Shown piece by piece: positions 28,604 through 37,558 of a stretch of 37,964 nt of DNA. This DNA is from Bacteroidia bacterium. GTDB lineage: Bacteria; Bacteroidota; Bacteroidia; Bacteroidales; Rikenellaceae. The position numbers and the translations under genes are program-made. The stretch spans positions 1 through 37,964 of the forward strand of contig BNXD01000010.1 in NCBI GenBank assembly GCA_025999315.1, in the 5' to 3' direction. Each line of letters starts with the position of its first letter. Position 1 is the stretch's first letter. Below the pieces are notes generated by a model. The model was not told where the DNA came from. It saw only the letters and a list, made by a program, of their open reading frames with translations, and did no database searches.

Positions 28604-29050
28604 ATGAATCTGAGTAATTTGAAACCCAAGGAAGGTTCGTTGGGCAGAGAGAAACGAATCGGTCGCGGACAGGGTTCGGGCCATGGCGGCACCTCGACCC
28701 GCGGTCACAAGGGGGCTCAGTCGCGTTCGGGCTACTCGTCCAAGCAGGGCTTCGAGGGAGGCCAGATGCCGTTGCAGAGGCGTCTTCCCAAGTTCGGCTT
28801 CAAGAACCCCAACCGCGTCGAGTACAAGGCCATCAACCTGTCGACCCTTGAGGCGATCGCCGCCAAGGGCAACCTGAAGGCCATCGATCTCGAGACGCTC
28901 GTCGCTGCCGGCATGGCGGCCAAGGGCGACCGGGTGAAGATACTGGGCAAGGGAGCCATCACCGCGGCAGTGGAGGTGAGCGCCAACGCTTTCAGCAAAA
29001 GCGCCGCCGCAGCTATCGAGGCCGCCGGGGGCAAGACCATTGTACTTTAA
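28604..29050 (+). CDS. rplO: 50S ribosomal protein L15
   Basis: L15 is a late 50S assembly protein. The 148 residues (MNLSNLKPKEGSLGREKRIG; GHGGTSTRGHKGAQSRSGY; FEGGQMPLQRRLPKFGF) are full length. It lies 21 bases before secY. Confidence 0.98.
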   Translation: MNLSNLKPKEGSLGREKRIGRGQGSGHGGTSTRGHKGAQSRSGYSSKQGFEGGQMPLQRRLPKFGFKNPNRVEYKAINLSTLEAIAAKGNLKAIDLETLVAAGMAAKGDRVKILGKGAITAAVEVSANAFSKSAAAAIEAAGGKTIVL

Positions 29051-29071
29051 GTAACCTAAAGCGCTGAGGCA

Positions 29072-30397
29072 GTGAAAAAGTTAATTGAGACGATCAAGAA
29101 TATATTCAAGATCGAGGAGTTGCGCAAAAGGGTGCTCTACACGCTGGGGCTGCTTCTTGTGTTCCGTTTCGGCACCTTCGTCGTGCTGCCGGGCATCAAC
29201 CCCCTGGGGCTGGACGCCCTGGCCAAGCAGGTCGAGGGTAACGGTCTGATGGGGCTGATGGACATCTTCTCGGGCGGCGCCTTTGCCAACGCTTCGATCT
29301 TCGCGCTGGGTATCATGCCCTACATCTCGGCGTCGATCGTTATCCAGTTGTTGGGCATCGTGCTGCCCTACTTCCAGAAGATGCAGAAGGAGGGAGAGAG
29401 CGGCCGCCGCAAGATGAACCAGTGGACGCGCTATCTGACCATCGTGGTGCTGCTGCTTCAGGCGCCAGCCTATCTGACCAACCTGCACATGCAGCTTCCC
29501 GACTCGGCCTACGTGCTGGGACGCGACAGTTTTCTGTTCCGTTCGTCGGCCATGATAGTGCTGATAGCCGGTACGATGTTCACCATGTGGCTGGGCGAGA
29601 AGATCACCGACAAGGGGCTGGGCAACGGAGTGTCGCTGCTGATCATGGTCGGCATCGTGGCGCGTCTGCCTCACGCTCTGCTCGGGGAGATCAACCTGCG
29701 CTTTACCGAACTCACTGGCGGTCAGCTGGTGATGCTGGTGGCCGAGATGGTGTTGCTGTTTTTGGTGTTCATGGCCACGATAGCGCTGGTGCAGGCGGTG
29801 CGCAAAATACCGTTGCAGTATGCCAAACGCATCGTGGGCAACAAACAATATGGCGGAGGGCGCAACTACCTCCCGCTGAAGATCAACGCTGCGGGCGTCA
29901 TGCCCATCATCTTTGCCCAGGCGCTGATGATGGTCCCCATATTCTTCATGAGGTTCGAGTCTACGAGAGGTTTTTTCTCGGCGTTGACCAACTACACAGG
30001 GGTATGGTATAACCTTGTTTTTGCACTGTTGGTGATCCTGTTTACCTATTTCTACACGGCGATCACCGTGAACCCCGTCATGATGGCGGACGAGTTGAAA
30101 CGCAACGGAGGATTTATCCCGGGTGTCAAGCCGGGTAAAAAGACCAGCGAGTACATCGACATCATCATGACCAGGATCACCCTTCCCGGATCGATCTTCA
30201 TAGCTATCGTGGCCATTCTGCCCGCCATAGCCACCAAGATCGGCATCAACCAACAGTTCGCCCTCTTCTATGGCGGTACGTCGTTGTTGATCCTGGTGGG
30301 TGTGGTCCTCGACACTCTCAGGCAGATCGAAAGCTACCTGCTGCTGCGGCACTATGACGGACTGATGAAGACCGGACGCATCAAGGGACGCTCCTGA
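29072..30397 (+). CDS. secY: protein translocase subunit SecY
   Basis: SecY is the channel of the Sec translocon. The 441 residues begin at GTG 29072 (KKLIETIKNIFKIEELRKR) and show about ten membrane segments, with conserved FGTFVVLPGINP, the plug-region GGAFANASIFALGIMPYISA, and the cytoplasmic loop GIVLPYFQKMQKEGESGRRK. The TM10 end IESYLLLRHYDG is present. Normal length. adk, which often follows secY in other phyla, is absent; map comes after a 186-base gap. Confidence 0.97.
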   Translation: MKKLIETIKNIFKIEELRKRVLYTLGLLLVFRFGTFVVLPGINPLGLDALAKQVEGNGLMGLMDIFSGGAFANASIFALGIMPYISASIVIQLLGIVLPYFQKMQKEGESGRRKMNQWTRYLTIVVLLLQAPAYLTNLHMQLPDSAYVLGRDSFLFRSSAMIVLIAGTMFTMWLGEKITDKGLGNGVSLLIMVGIVARLPHALLGEINLRFTELTGGQLVMLVAEMVLLFLVFMATIALVQAVRKIPLQYAKRIVGNKQYGGGRNYLPLKINAAGVMPIIFAQALMMVPIFFMRFESTRGFFSALTNYTGVWYNLVFALLVILFTYFYTAITVNPVMMADELKRNGGFIPGVKPGKKTSEYIDIIMTRITLPGSIFIAIVAILPAIATKIGINQQFALFYGGTSLLILVGVVLDTLRQIESYLLLRHYDGLMKTGRIKGRS

Positions 30398-30583
30398 GAG
30401 CGCCCAAAAGCGCCCCAAAAGCGCCCCGGAGGGACCAGGCGTCCAGGTTGACGGGACACCGGAGGGGACCAAAAGGACACATGTGGGACCAAAAGCGCTC
30501 AGAAGTGTGATCTGAATTCGGAACGTTGTTGCGCACACGCTCAGGCTGCATTCGGCGTTGCAATTTACGGAGTTCTTTAGGAG
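30398..30583 (+). other. secY-map spacer with short direct repeats
   Basis: GCGCCCAAAA and GCGCCCCAAAA words repeat three times at 30399-30425, then GGGACCAAAAG-type words occur at about 30457 and 30487. The spacer contains no gene and no clear terminator or promoter box. The final bases TTTAGGAG precede the map ATG. Confidence 0.5.
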
Positions 30584-31363
30584 ATGATACAAATAAAAAC
30601 CGAGCAGGAGATCAAGCTGCTCCGCGAGAACAACATTCTGGTGAGCGACACGCTGGCCGAGGTGGCAAAACACATTCGACCCGGGGTTACTACGCTGGAG
30701 CTCAACGCTATCGCGGAGACGTTTATCCGTTCGCACGGAGCAGTTCCCGGTTTCCTCGGATACGGAGGTTTTCCCTACACGCTGTGTGTATCGGTGAACG
30801 AGCAGGTTGTTCACGGCTTTCCTTCGGAGTATACGCTCAGGGAAGGAGACATCGTTTCGGTTGATTGCGGCACGATCATAGGGGGATTCTATGGCGACAG
30901 CGCCTATACGTTCGCGGTGGGAGAGATTGACCCACAGGTACGTAAGTTGTTGGATGTCACCAAAGAGGCCCTTTATAAAGGAGTCGAACAGGCCCGTGCG
31001 GGCGCTCGCGTAGGCGACATATCCGCCGCTGTTCAGCATTGTGCCGAATCGAACGGTTTCTCCGTTGTCCGCGAACTGGTGGGCCACGGTCTGGGGCGCG
31101 ACATGCACGAAGAGCCCGAGGTGCCCAACTATGGCAATCGCGGGCGCGGACCGCTGCTCAAGGAGGGGATGGTGCTCTGCATCGAGCCGATGATCAACAT
31201 GGGCGGCAGGGCGGTGGTCTTCGAGCAGGATGGCTGGACGGTGCGCACCAGAGACCGCAAGCCTTCGGCGCACTTCGAGTTCGCCGTGGCCATCCGAAAG
31301 GGCGAGGCCGACGTATTGACCGATTTTAGGCGTATCGAGGACGCGGTGCGTTCAACAACTTAA
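30584..31363 (+). CDS. map: methionine aminopeptidase, type I
   Basis: Map removes the initiator methionine from nascent proteins and uses two metal ions. The 259 residues carry the five metal ligands in order: two Asp in [18 protein letters not shown], His in [16 protein letters not shown], Glu in [10 protein letters not shown] and Glu in [10 protein letters not shown]. The substrate histidine lies in VVHGFPSEY. Normal length. Placement between secY and infA is typical of Bacteroidota. Confidence 0.97.
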   Translation: MIQIKTEQEIKLLRENNILVSDTLAEVAKHIRPGVTTLELNAIAETFIRSHGAVPGFLGYGGFPYTLCVSVNEQVVHGFPSEYTLREGDIVSVDCGTIIGGFYGDSAYTFAVGEIDPQVRKLLDVTKEALYKGVEQARAGARVGDISAAVQHCAESNGFSVVRELVGHGLGRDMHEEPEVPNYGNRGRGPLLKEGMVLCIEPMINMGGRAVVFEQDGWTVRTRDRKPSAHFEFAVAIRKGEADVLTDFRRIEDAVRSTT

Positions 31364-31409
31364 GAGTTTGTTTAAAATTTCGCACAAACTCCAAGAAACA
31401 AAAGACCCT

Positions 31410-31628
31410 ATGTCAAAGCAAACTGCTATTGAAAAGGACGGAACGATCATCGAGGCTTTGAGCAACGCGATGTTCCGCGTCGAGTTGGACAACGGCCACG
31501 TGATCACCGCCCACATCTCGGGAAAGATGCGTATGCACTACATCAAGATACTTCCCGGCGACAAGGTAAAGGTGGAGATGTCTCCGTACGATCTGAGCAA
31601 GGGCCGTATCACTTTCCGCTACAAGTAA
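31410..31628 (+). CDS. infA: translation initiation factor IF-1
   Basis: IF-1 occupies the 30S A site during initiation. The 72 residues from ATG 31410 ([20 protein letters not shown]) contain [20 protein letters not shown] and end [12 protein letters not shown], exactly the standard length. A longer frame from 31368 adds 14 residues that do not match the family. Confidence 0.97.
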   Translation: MSKQTAIEKDGTIIEALSNAMFRVELDNGHVITAHISGKMRMHYIKILPGDKVKVEMSPYDLSKGRITFRYK

Positions 31629-31647
31629 CGACAAACTTCTTACGAAA

Positions 31648-31764
31648 ATGAAAGTTAAAGCATCGATCAAAAAACGCAGCGAAGATTGCAAGATCGTGCG
31701 CCGCAAGGGCAAGCTCTATGTGATCTGCAAGAAGACCCCAAAGTACAAAATGCGTCAGGGGTAA
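31648..31764 (+). CDS. rpmJ: 50S ribosomal protein L36 (zinc ligands incomplete)
   Basis: L36 is a tiny 50S protein near 23S helix 89-91. Translation of 31648-31764 gives 38 residues ([20 protein letters not shown]; ending [11 protein letters not shown]). The zinc form has three Cys and a His; here only C14 and C27 remain, with Ser at position 11 and no matching His. It probably folds without zinc. Lies between infA and rpsM, its standard place. Confidence 0.95.
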   Translation: MKVKASIKKRSEDCKIVRRKGKLYVICKKTPKYKMRQG

Positions 31765-31792
31765 CAACCAACAACAACATTAAAAGAGAGTT

Positions 31793-32173
31793 ATGGCACG
31801 TATAGTAGGTGTTGATTTACCAAAGAACAAACGGGGCGAGATAGGGCTGACCTATATCTACGGCGTCGGCCGCAGCACCGCTCGCAAGATACTCGACAAG
31901 GCCGGCATAGGCTATGACATCAAGGTTCAGGAGTGGACCGACGAGCAGATCAATGCGATCCGCGGGGTCATCGCCTCCGAAGGGATCAAGGTGGAGGGCG
32001 AATGCCGTTCGCAGGTCCAGCTCAATATCAAACGTCTGATGGATATTGGTTGTTATCGCGGGATACGACACCGTCTGGGGCTTCCCGTGCGCGGTCAGAG
32101 CACCAAGAACAACGCGCGCACCCGCAAGGGCCGCAAGAAGACCGTCGCCAACAAGAAGAAAGCAACCAAGTAA
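31793..32173 (+). CDS. rpsM: 30S ribosomal protein S13
   Basis: S13 is a head protein touching the P-site tRNA and L5. The 126 residues contain [23 protein letters not shown] N-terminal sequence, [20 protein letters not shown], and a basic tail [17 protein letters not shown]. Full length with a slightly longer tail than E. coli. Confidence 0.98.
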   Translation: MARIVGVDLPKNKRGEIGLTYIYGVGRSTARKILDKAGIGYDIKVQEWTDEQINAIRGVIASEGIKVEGECRSQVQLNIKRLMDIGCYRGIRHRLGLPVRGQSTKNNARTRKGRKKTVANKKKATK

Positions 32174-32191
32174 TTTAGAGCAAGAGTTATT

Positions 32192-32581
32192 ATGGCAAAA
32201 AAAGTCGGAACAACAAAAAAGAGAGTTGTCAAGGTTACTCCCCAGGGGATGGCTTTTGTCCACTCGACCTTCAACAACGTCATCGTTACCCTGGCCAACG
32301 AGGTGGGCGAGGTGATCAGTTGGAGCTCGGCCGGCAAGATGGGCTTCCGCGGCTCGAAGAAGAACACCCCCTATGCTGCACAGACGGCTGCTACGGATTG
32401 CGCCAAGGTTGCCTACGATCTTGGTCTGCGCAAGGTAAAGGTCTATGTCAAAGGGCCCGGCGCCGGTCGCGAGTCGGCCATCCGCACCATCCACGGGGCG
32501 GGTATCGAGGTGATGGAGATCGTCGACGTTACGCCGATGCCTCACAACGGTTGCCGTCCCCCCAATCGCCGCAGGGTATAG
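32192..32581 (+). CDS. rpsK: 30S ribosomal protein S11
   Basis: S11 supports the 30S platform and codon-anticodon contacts. The 129 residues ([53 protein letters not shown]) match the E. coli length. A 137-base spacer with a hairpin separates it from rpsD. Confidence 0.98.
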   Translation: MAKKVGTTKKRVVKVTPQGMAFVHSTFNNVIVTLANEVGEVISWSSAGKMGFRGSKKNTPYAAQTAATDCAKVAYDLGLRKVKVYVKGPGAGRESAIRTIHGAGIEVMEIVDVTPMPHNGCRPPNRRRV

Positions 32582-32643
32582 GCGCGCGGGCGTACACCGA
32601 CGTGAGCCCGATGGGGATCGCTTTTGAAAACAGACAGAGGGAG

Positions 32644-32672
32644 CACGGCAGGGCTGTGAAAACACAGCCGTG
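32644..32672 (+). promoter_or_regulatory. hairpin in the rpsK-rpsD spacer
   Basis: GGCTGTG-AAAA-CACAGCC is a perfect 7-bp stem with a tetraloop (32652-32669), extended by outer CAC/GTG pairing. It lies about 47 bases before the rpsD ATG without a T-run. Because S4 autoregulates the alpha operon in E. coli, a role in rpsD control is conceivable, but the structure is not the E. coli pseudoknot. Confidence 0.4.
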
Positions 32673-32718
32673 AGTTGTGCAAAAAGTGCGGAAAGACCGT
32701 GCATAAAATTTAAAAACA

Positions 32719-33327
32719 ATGGCAAGATACATAGGACCTAAGACCAAGATCGCCCGCAGATTCGGCGAAGCCATATTCGGGGCGGACAAACATCTCGAGA
32801 AGAAGAACTACCCTCCCGGACAACACGGACAGTCGCGCAAGCGCAAGAAAGTCTCGGAGTATGGGGTGCAGCTGAGCGAGAAACAGAAGGCCAAGTCGAC
32901 CTACGGTGTGCTGGAGCGTCAGTTTGCCCGCACCTACGACCAGGCAGCGCGCATGGGCGGCATCACGGGCGCCAACCTGCTCATACTGCTCGAGTGTCGC
33001 CTGGACAATGTCGTCTACCGGCTGGGCCTCTCGCCCACCAGGGCCGGAGCGCGTCAGCTGGTGTCGCACCGTCACATAACGGTCAACGGCCAAGTGGTCA
33101 ACATCCCATCCTACAGCCTCAAACCGGGCGACGTGGTGGGTGTGCGCGAGAAGAGCAAGAGCCTCGAAGTGATACACGAATCTTTGAGCGGCGGCAAACG
33201 CAGCCGTTACAGCTGGTTGGAGTGGAATGCCGCAACCATGTCCGGAACCTTTATCCAGAAACCCGAGAGGGAGGATATTCCGGAGAATATCAAAGAACAA
33301 CTGATCGTCGAACTCTACTCTAAATAA
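32719..33327 (+). CDS. rpsD: 30S ribosomal protein S4
   Basis: S4 is a primary 16S binder and starts 30S body assembly. The 202 residues include the N-terminal [20 protein letters not shown], the S4 RNA-binding domain [20 protein letters not shown] with [18 protein letters not shown], and YSWLEWNA near the end. No cysteine zinc site is present at the N-terminus. Full length; rpoA follows after 10 bases. Confidence 0.98.
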   Translation: MARYIGPKTKIARRFGEAIFGADKHLEKKNYPPGQHGQSRKRKKVSEYGVQLSEKQKAKSTYGVLERQFARTYDQAARMGGITGANLLILLECRLDNVVYRLGLSPTRAGARQLVSHRHITVNGQVVNIPSYSLKPGDVVGVREKSKSLEVIHESLSGGKRSRYSWLEWNAATMSGTFIQKPEREDIPENIKEQLIVELYSK

Positions 33328-33337
33328 TACGGCAGTT

Positions 33338-34330
33338 ATGGCAATATTAGCATTCCAGAAGCCCAAGAAGGTGATCATGCTCGATTCGACCTCCACGTTC
33401 GGGAAATTTGAATTCCGTCCGCTGGAGCCGGGTTTCGGCATGACCATCGGCAATGCGTTGCGCCGCATACTGCTCTCCTCGCTGGAAGGGTATGCGATCA
33501 CCACTGTGAAGGTCGCAGGGGCAGAACATGAATTTGCCGCTATTCCGGGCGTGATGGAGGGGATGATAGACATCATTCTCAACCTGAAACAGATAAGATT
33601 TATCAAAACCGCAGAGAACGCCGAAGGTGAGAAAGTTACGGTCAATGTAACGGGGCAGAGCGAGCTCACGGCCGGCTATTTCTCCAATTTTCTGACCAGT
33701 TTCAAGGTGCTCAATCCCGACCTGGTGATCTGCCACCTCACACCGGAGACCAAGCTTCGCATCGAGCTTACCATCGGCAAGGGGCGCGGTTATGTGCCCG
33801 CCGAGGAGAATCAGCCCGCCGAGGCCGAGTTCGGATTGCTGCCCATCGACTCGATCCATACCCCGATAGTCAATGTCAAGTATCTGATCGAAAACTATCG
33901 CGTCGAGCAGAAAACCGACTACGAGAAGCTCACCCTCGAGATCGCTACCGACGGGTCGATCAGCCCCAAGGAGGCGCTCAAGGAGGCGGCCAAGATATTG
34001 ATCCACCACTTCATGCTCTTCTCGGACGAAAAGATCACCCTGAACATGGAGGAGAATCCCTCGAGCGAGGAGTTCGACGAGGATGTGCTTCACATGCGCC
34101 AGCTGCTGAAGACCAAACTGTCGGATCAGGACCTCTCGGTTCGCGCGCTGAACTGCCTGAAGGCTGCCGAGGTGGAGACCATCGGCGATCTGGTGCGTTT
34201 CAACCGCAACGACCTGCTCAAGTTCCGCAACTTCGGCAAAAAGTCGCTCACCGAGCTCGACGAGTTGCTCACCTCGCTCAACCTCCACTTCGGGATGGAT
34301 GTGGCCCCGTATAAATTAGACAAAGACTAA
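33338..34330 (+). CDS. rpoA: DNA-directed RNA polymerase subunit alpha
   Basis: RpoA dimerises to start RNA polymerase assembly and its C-terminal domain contacts UP elements and activators. The 330 residues show the N-terminal domain ([20 protein letters not shown]), a linker around 240-255, and the C-terminal domain ([34 protein letters not shown]). Normal length; six bases before rplQ. Confidence 0.98.
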   Translation: MAILAFQKPKKVIMLDSTSTFGKFEFRPLEPGFGMTIGNALRRILLSSLEGYAITTVKVAGAEHEFAAIPGVMEGMIDIILNLKQIRFIKTAENAEGEKVTVNVTGQSELTAGYFSNFLTSFKVLNPDLVICHLTPETKLRIELTIGKGRGYVPAEENQPAEAEFGLLPIDSIHTPIVNVKYLIENYRVEQKTDYEKLTLEIATDGSISPKEALKEAAKILIHHFMLFSDEKITLNMEENPSSEEFDEDVLHMRQLLKTKLSDQDLSVRALNCLKAAEVETIGDLVRFNRNDLLKFRNFGKKSLTELDELLTSLNLHFGMDVAPYKLDKD

Positions 34331-34336
34331 GAAGCT

Positions 34337-35005
34337 ATGAGACATAACAAGAAATTCAATCATTTGGGGCGTCAGAGCGCTCACCGCAAGGCGCTTATGT
34401 CCAATATGGCAACTTCGCTGATCATCCACAAGCGCATCAGCACCACCGTCGCCAAGGCCAAAGCTCTCAAGATGTATGTCGAGCCGCTGATCACCCGCTC
34501 GAAAGAGGATACCACTCACTCGCGTCGTACCGTTTTCAGCTATCTGAAAGACAAGCATGCCACTGCCGAGCTCTTCCGTGAGGTGGCTCCGAAGGTGGCG
34601 GGCCGTCCGGGAGGTTATACGCGCATCCTGAAGACCGGGTTTCGTCTGGGCGATGCCGCCGACATGTGTATCATCGAGTTGGTGGATTTCAACGAGAGCT
34701 ATACCTCGGCCGCCGCACCCAAGGCCAAGACCCGCCGCAGCCGTAGCGGCAAGGGCGCTGAAGGCAAAGCCGCCGCAGGCGCTACGACGACCCTGACGGA
34801 CGCCGCCGCAACTACTGCCGCCCCAAAGGCTAAGGCTGCCGAAGTTGCCGCCGCTCCTGCCTCTGAGGCAGAAGAAGCGATTCCCGCTGCAGAGGCTCAG
34901 CCCGAGTTGGAGGCCGCTCCCGCAGTGGAGGAGCTCCCCGCCGCCGAGGCTGCACCTGAGGTCGCGCCTGAGGCTGCCGCCGCCGAAGAACCCAAGGCGG
35001 AGTAA
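34337..35005 (+). CDS. rplQ: 50S ribosomal protein L17 with a long Ala/Glu/Pro-rich tail
   Basis: L17 lies near the tunnel exit. Residues 1-122 are a complete L17 ([40 protein letters not shown]). Residues 124-222 are an extra tail: first basic ([18 protein letters not shown]), then acidic and Ala/Pro/Glu-rich ([20 protein letters not shown]). The result is 222 residues against 127 in E. coli. Last gene of the cluster; the terminator at 35114-35150 follows. Confidence 0.97.
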   Translation: MRHNKKFNHLGRQSAHRKALMSNMATSLIIHKRISTTVAKAKALKMYVEPLITRSKEDTTHSRRTVFSYLKDKHATAELFREVAPKVAGRPGGYTRILKTGFRLGDAADMCIIELVDFNESYTSAAAPKAKTRRSRSGKGAEGKAAAGATTTLTDAAATTAAPKAKAAEVAAAPASEAEEAIPAAEAQPELEAAPAVEELPAAEAAPEVAPEAAAAEEPKAE

Positions 35006-35113
35006 TCCTTCTGCCCGGGAGGGAGTGAGCAGGCTGTTGCAGCGAAGGTTAAAGTCGAGCAATTCGGCTGTGATTGTGATAGCTACGACCAGGCTTAAGG
35101 CATGGTCTGACAC

Positions 35114-35150
35114 AGGCAGGTTGTCCCGATCGGGGCGACCTGCCTTTTTT
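35114..35150 (+). terminator. intrinsic terminator of the ribosomal cluster
   Basis: AGGCAGGT pairs with ACCTGCCT and the stem continues inward with G-T wobbles to a GATC loop (about 14 bp), followed by six T. It lies 109 bases after the rplQ stop, in a position to end the whole str-S10-spc-alpha transcript. Confidence 0.9.
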
Positions 35151-35516
35151 GTGCGTGTAAGGGGGTGGGGGGGCTTGCCAGCCGCAGCCTGCATGCATAT
35201 CGGGGAATGACCAAGGCCGGCAGCCTGCTGGAGTCGCTTGCCCCGAAGATCATCGCGATGCGGCTCACAGGCGTCGAGGCGCTGAACTTCGTGGGGTGGC
35301 CCAATCTGTCGAACAACCTGTGCCGGGAGACTGTCATGATCACCCAAAAACCCTGCCGACATCGAGGTTTATCTTGATTTTACACTTTCGACAACCGAAC
35401 GAACCGAAGTGGGAATACGATATTTTCGTATATTTGCATTTTAGAGAGAGTGCAGTAGAAGAGTCTCGGCAAGAATTGGCTCTGTTATTTTTAGACCCTT
35501 CGACAAGCTCAGGGTA
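35151..35516 (+). other. gene-free region after the ribosomal terminator, with a candidate promoter
   Basis: No gene is recognised. Bases 35429-35436 (TATATTTG) match the -7 consensus TAnnTTTG and could drive the serine hydrolase gene, leaving a leader of about 240 bases made of repeats. The dispersed word CCTTCGACAAGCTCAGGG begins at 35498. Confidence 0.45.
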
Positions 35517-35652
35517 ACATGAAGGGACGTTTTTTTCACGTCTTGCCGGACTTCTTCGACCGCGCGATGCTTCGCTCAGCATGACATGAAGGGACGTTTT
35601 TTTCACGTCTTGCCGGGCCTCTTCGACCGCGCGATGCTTCGCTCGGCATGAC
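35517..35652 (+). repeat. 67-bp tandem duplication in the leader of the serine hydrolase gene
   Basis: ACATGAAGGGACGTTTTTTT starts at 35517 and 35584 (67 bases apart); each unit contains ACGT-TTTTTTC-ACGT, TCTTCGACCGCGCGATGCTT and CGCTC(A/G)GCATG. The words CGACAAGCTCAGGG and GCTCAGCATGACA recur at 37400-37480, so this is one of two clusters of the same dispersed family. Confidence 0.85.
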
Positions 35653-35660
35653 ATTTTGAG

Positions 35661-35684
35661 TTTCAACTACTGATTCGCATTATA
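35661..35684 (+). repeat. solo copy of the MITE-like right end, next to a start codon
   Basis: TTTCAACTACTGATTCGCAT followed by TATAT runs directly into the ATG at 35686. It matches 6867-6890 (directly before ATG 6892) and 37520-37543 with two to four changes. No left partner was found upstream. Confidence 0.6.
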
Positions 35685-35685
35685 T

Positions 35686-37161
35686 ATGAAAAACACATTG
35701 ATTTCTCTGATCTGTATTGCAATGCTGTGCGCTTGCAATACAAAAGCTGCGGCCTCGTTACCGCGCAGTGTGCCTGAAAAAGAGGGCGTTTCATCTGCCG
35801 GAATCCTTAAATTCGTAGAGGCGGTGGAACAAAGCGGCGGCGAATTTCACAGTTTTGTGGTGCTGCGACACGGAAAAGTGATCGCGGAAAGCTGGTGGAA
35901 CCCCTATCATCGCGACTTTAAGCAGACGGTCTATTCCACCAGTAAAACATTTACTTCCACGGCGATCGGCTTTGCTGTGAGCGAAAATTTGTTGAGCGTC
36001 GAGGACAAGGTGGTTTCGTTCTTTCCAAAAGAATTTTTGCCCGACACCATTTCACCTTATCTGGCCCAATTGCGGATAAAGGACTTGCTTGTCATGTCGG
36101 CGGGCGACGAGCGGCACAGTGTCAGAATGACTGACGAGTGGGTGAAAACCTTCCTGGCCACGCCCATCGCTTTCGAGCCGGGTACAAAATTCTCCTACAA
36201 CTCGATGGCAACTTTCATGCTGTCTGCCATCATGCAGCAGGTTACGGGACAACGATTGCTGGATTACCTCAAGCCAAGACTTTTCCGGCCGTTGGAGATG
36301 TCCCCCGATATTGATTGGGAGGTGTCGCCCGAAGGTATCAACACAGGCGGTTGGGGCATCCGGGTACGCATCGAAGATATGGCGAAGCTTGGACAGCTTT
36401 ATCTGCAGAAAGGTCGGTGGAACGGTAAACAGATCCTGCCCGAAGCGTGGATCGCAGAGGCGACAAAGGCGCATATCCGCCAAAAGCCCGATGCGGGGGC
36501 GGAAGAACTTGCCACCAGCGACTGGGTGCAGGGTTACGGCTATCAGATCTGGCGTTGCCGACACAATGGATTTCGTGCGGACGGCGCATTCGGACAGTTC
36601 ATCATCGTATTGCCCCAGCAGGATGCGGTGGTGGCCATTCAAGCCAATTACGGCAACATGCAAAAAGAGATAAACCTTGTCTGGGATCATCTTCTGCCTG
36701 CCATGCAGTCCAAAAATCCTTTGCCGGACGACAAAATGGCGTTGGAAAAGCTTCAAAACAAATTGAATTCACTGACCATTCTTCCACCCCAAAACAAAAC
36801 GGCAAATGTCCCGGGAAATCTTGAAAGGGATTGCCGTTTCCTTCGATCAAAGAATAATCTGTCCGACCCCTCTGAAAAATATTCCATAAAAATAGTCAAC
36901 GATACCTGTTTTTTGGCTTTCAACGATTATCCGTTCATTTTCGGAAATGAAAAATGGCTTCGGGGTGAAACCACGAAACCGCCATACAATCTGCTGCCGA
37001 GTAAGGGTTGCTTCAGGGAATTTCCGCCGTTCAATGTTTTCGGCGCTTATGCCTGGGAAAATGACAGCACGTTGATCATGTCTTTACGTTATATCGAAAC
37101 GCCGCACACGGAAAAATTCATTTGTACGTTCGGCGAAAACGGAGCTGTTATCACAAGATGA
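35686..37161 (+). CDS. serine hydrolase lipoprotein (beta-lactamase/penicillin-binding-like family)
   Basis: The 491-residue protein has a lipoprotein signal with cysteine 17 in the lipobox LCAC, so it is expected to be membrane-anchored outside the cytoplasm. The beta-lactamase-like domain shows the SxxK nucleophile motif S84-T-S-K87, the second motif Y171-N-S in FSYNSMATFML, and RADGAFGQF (about 297-305) in the third-motif position. The family (class C-like serine hydrolases) includes esterases and D-amino peptidases; true beta-lactamase activity is not implied. About 150 residues follow the catalytic domain (from about 340), ending in a likely beta-rich domain. Its codon use is less GC-rich than the ribosomal genes. 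Confidence 0.9.
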   Translation: MKNTLISLICIAMLCACNTKAAASLPRSVPEKEGVSSAGILKFVEAVEQSGGEFHSFVVLRHGKVIAESWWNPYHRDFKQTVYSTSKTFTSTAIGFAVSENLLSVEDKVVSFFPKEFLPDTISPYLAQLRIKDLLVMSAGDERHSVRMTDEWVKTFLATPIAFEPGTKFSYNSMATFMLSAIMQQVTGQRLLDYLKPRLFRPLEMSPDIDWEVSPEGINTGGWGIRVRIEDMAKLGQLYLQKGRWNGKQILPEAWIAEATKAHIRQKPDAGAEELATSDWVQGYGYQIWRCRHNGFRADGAFGQFIIVLPQQDAVVAIQANYGNMQKEINLVWDHLLPAMQSKNPLPDDKMALEKLQNKLNSLTILPPQNKTANVPGNLERDCRFLRSKNNLSDPSEKYSIKIVNDTCFLAFNDYPFIFGNEKWLRGETTKPPYNLLPSKGCFREFPPFNVFGAYAWENDSTLIMSLRYIETPHTEKFICTFGENGAVITR

Positions 37162-37200
37162 AACAGATAGACAGCTAAGGGTGTGTCAACACGCCCCAAA

Positions 37201-37240
37201 GATAAAAGGCGAAAGATTTAAAAATCTTTCGCCTTTTATC
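37201..37240. terminator. bidirectional hairpin terminator
   Basis: The first 19 bases (GATAAAAGGCGAAAGATTT) are the exact reverse complement of the last 19 of this 40-base stretch. A-rich and T-rich flanks on either strand allow termination of the plus-strand serine hydrolase transcript, and perhaps any minus-strand transcript that reads through from the sulfatase gene. Confidence 0.85.
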
Positions 37241-37265
37241 TTTCCTTGTTATAAATGCGAATATA

Positions 37266-37543
37266 AATGCGAATTAACAGTTGAAATTTGCCATGTCATG
37301 CCGAGCGAAGTCTTCCCGACGCTGCGAGCGAGGGCAGAGCCAAACTTGTTCGAGCTATGCCGAGCCGCGAGGAGGAAGCCGAAGGCAACCATCTCGGCCC
37401 ATGTCATGCTGAGCGAAGTCGAAGCATCTCATGCAGTCTTGCCCGAGACCCTTCGACAAGCTCAGGGAGACATGACATAAAAATTGACGATACAATAAGG
37501 CATTGATAATCAAATATGATTTTCAACTGTTAATTCGGCGTTA
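37266..37543. mobile_element. MITE-like element, copy 2, carrying dispersed repeat words
   Basis: The left end AATGCGAATTAACAGTTGAA (37266) and right end TTTTCAACTGTTAATTCG (37520) are inverted copies. The 230-bp interior contains ATGTCATGCTGAGCGAAGTC, a variant of it near 37292, and CCCTTCGACAAGCTCAGGGA near 37449, words that also occur at 35500-35652. Just left of the element, AAATGCGAATAT forms a partial duplicate of the end. No coding capacity is convincing. Confidence 0.55.
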
Positions 37544-37558
37544 TAAACGGCCGGAAAG

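Noticed and set aside
29081..31273. 730-residue minus-strand frame opposite secY and map
   Set aside because: Antisense to two clear genes, rich in His/Gln/Arg, no recognisable motif.
35498..37480. Direct repeats considered as a CRISPR array
   Set aside because: Copies are few, irregularly spaced, include both orientations and have no spacer-like unique intervals of constant length; no cas gene is present.
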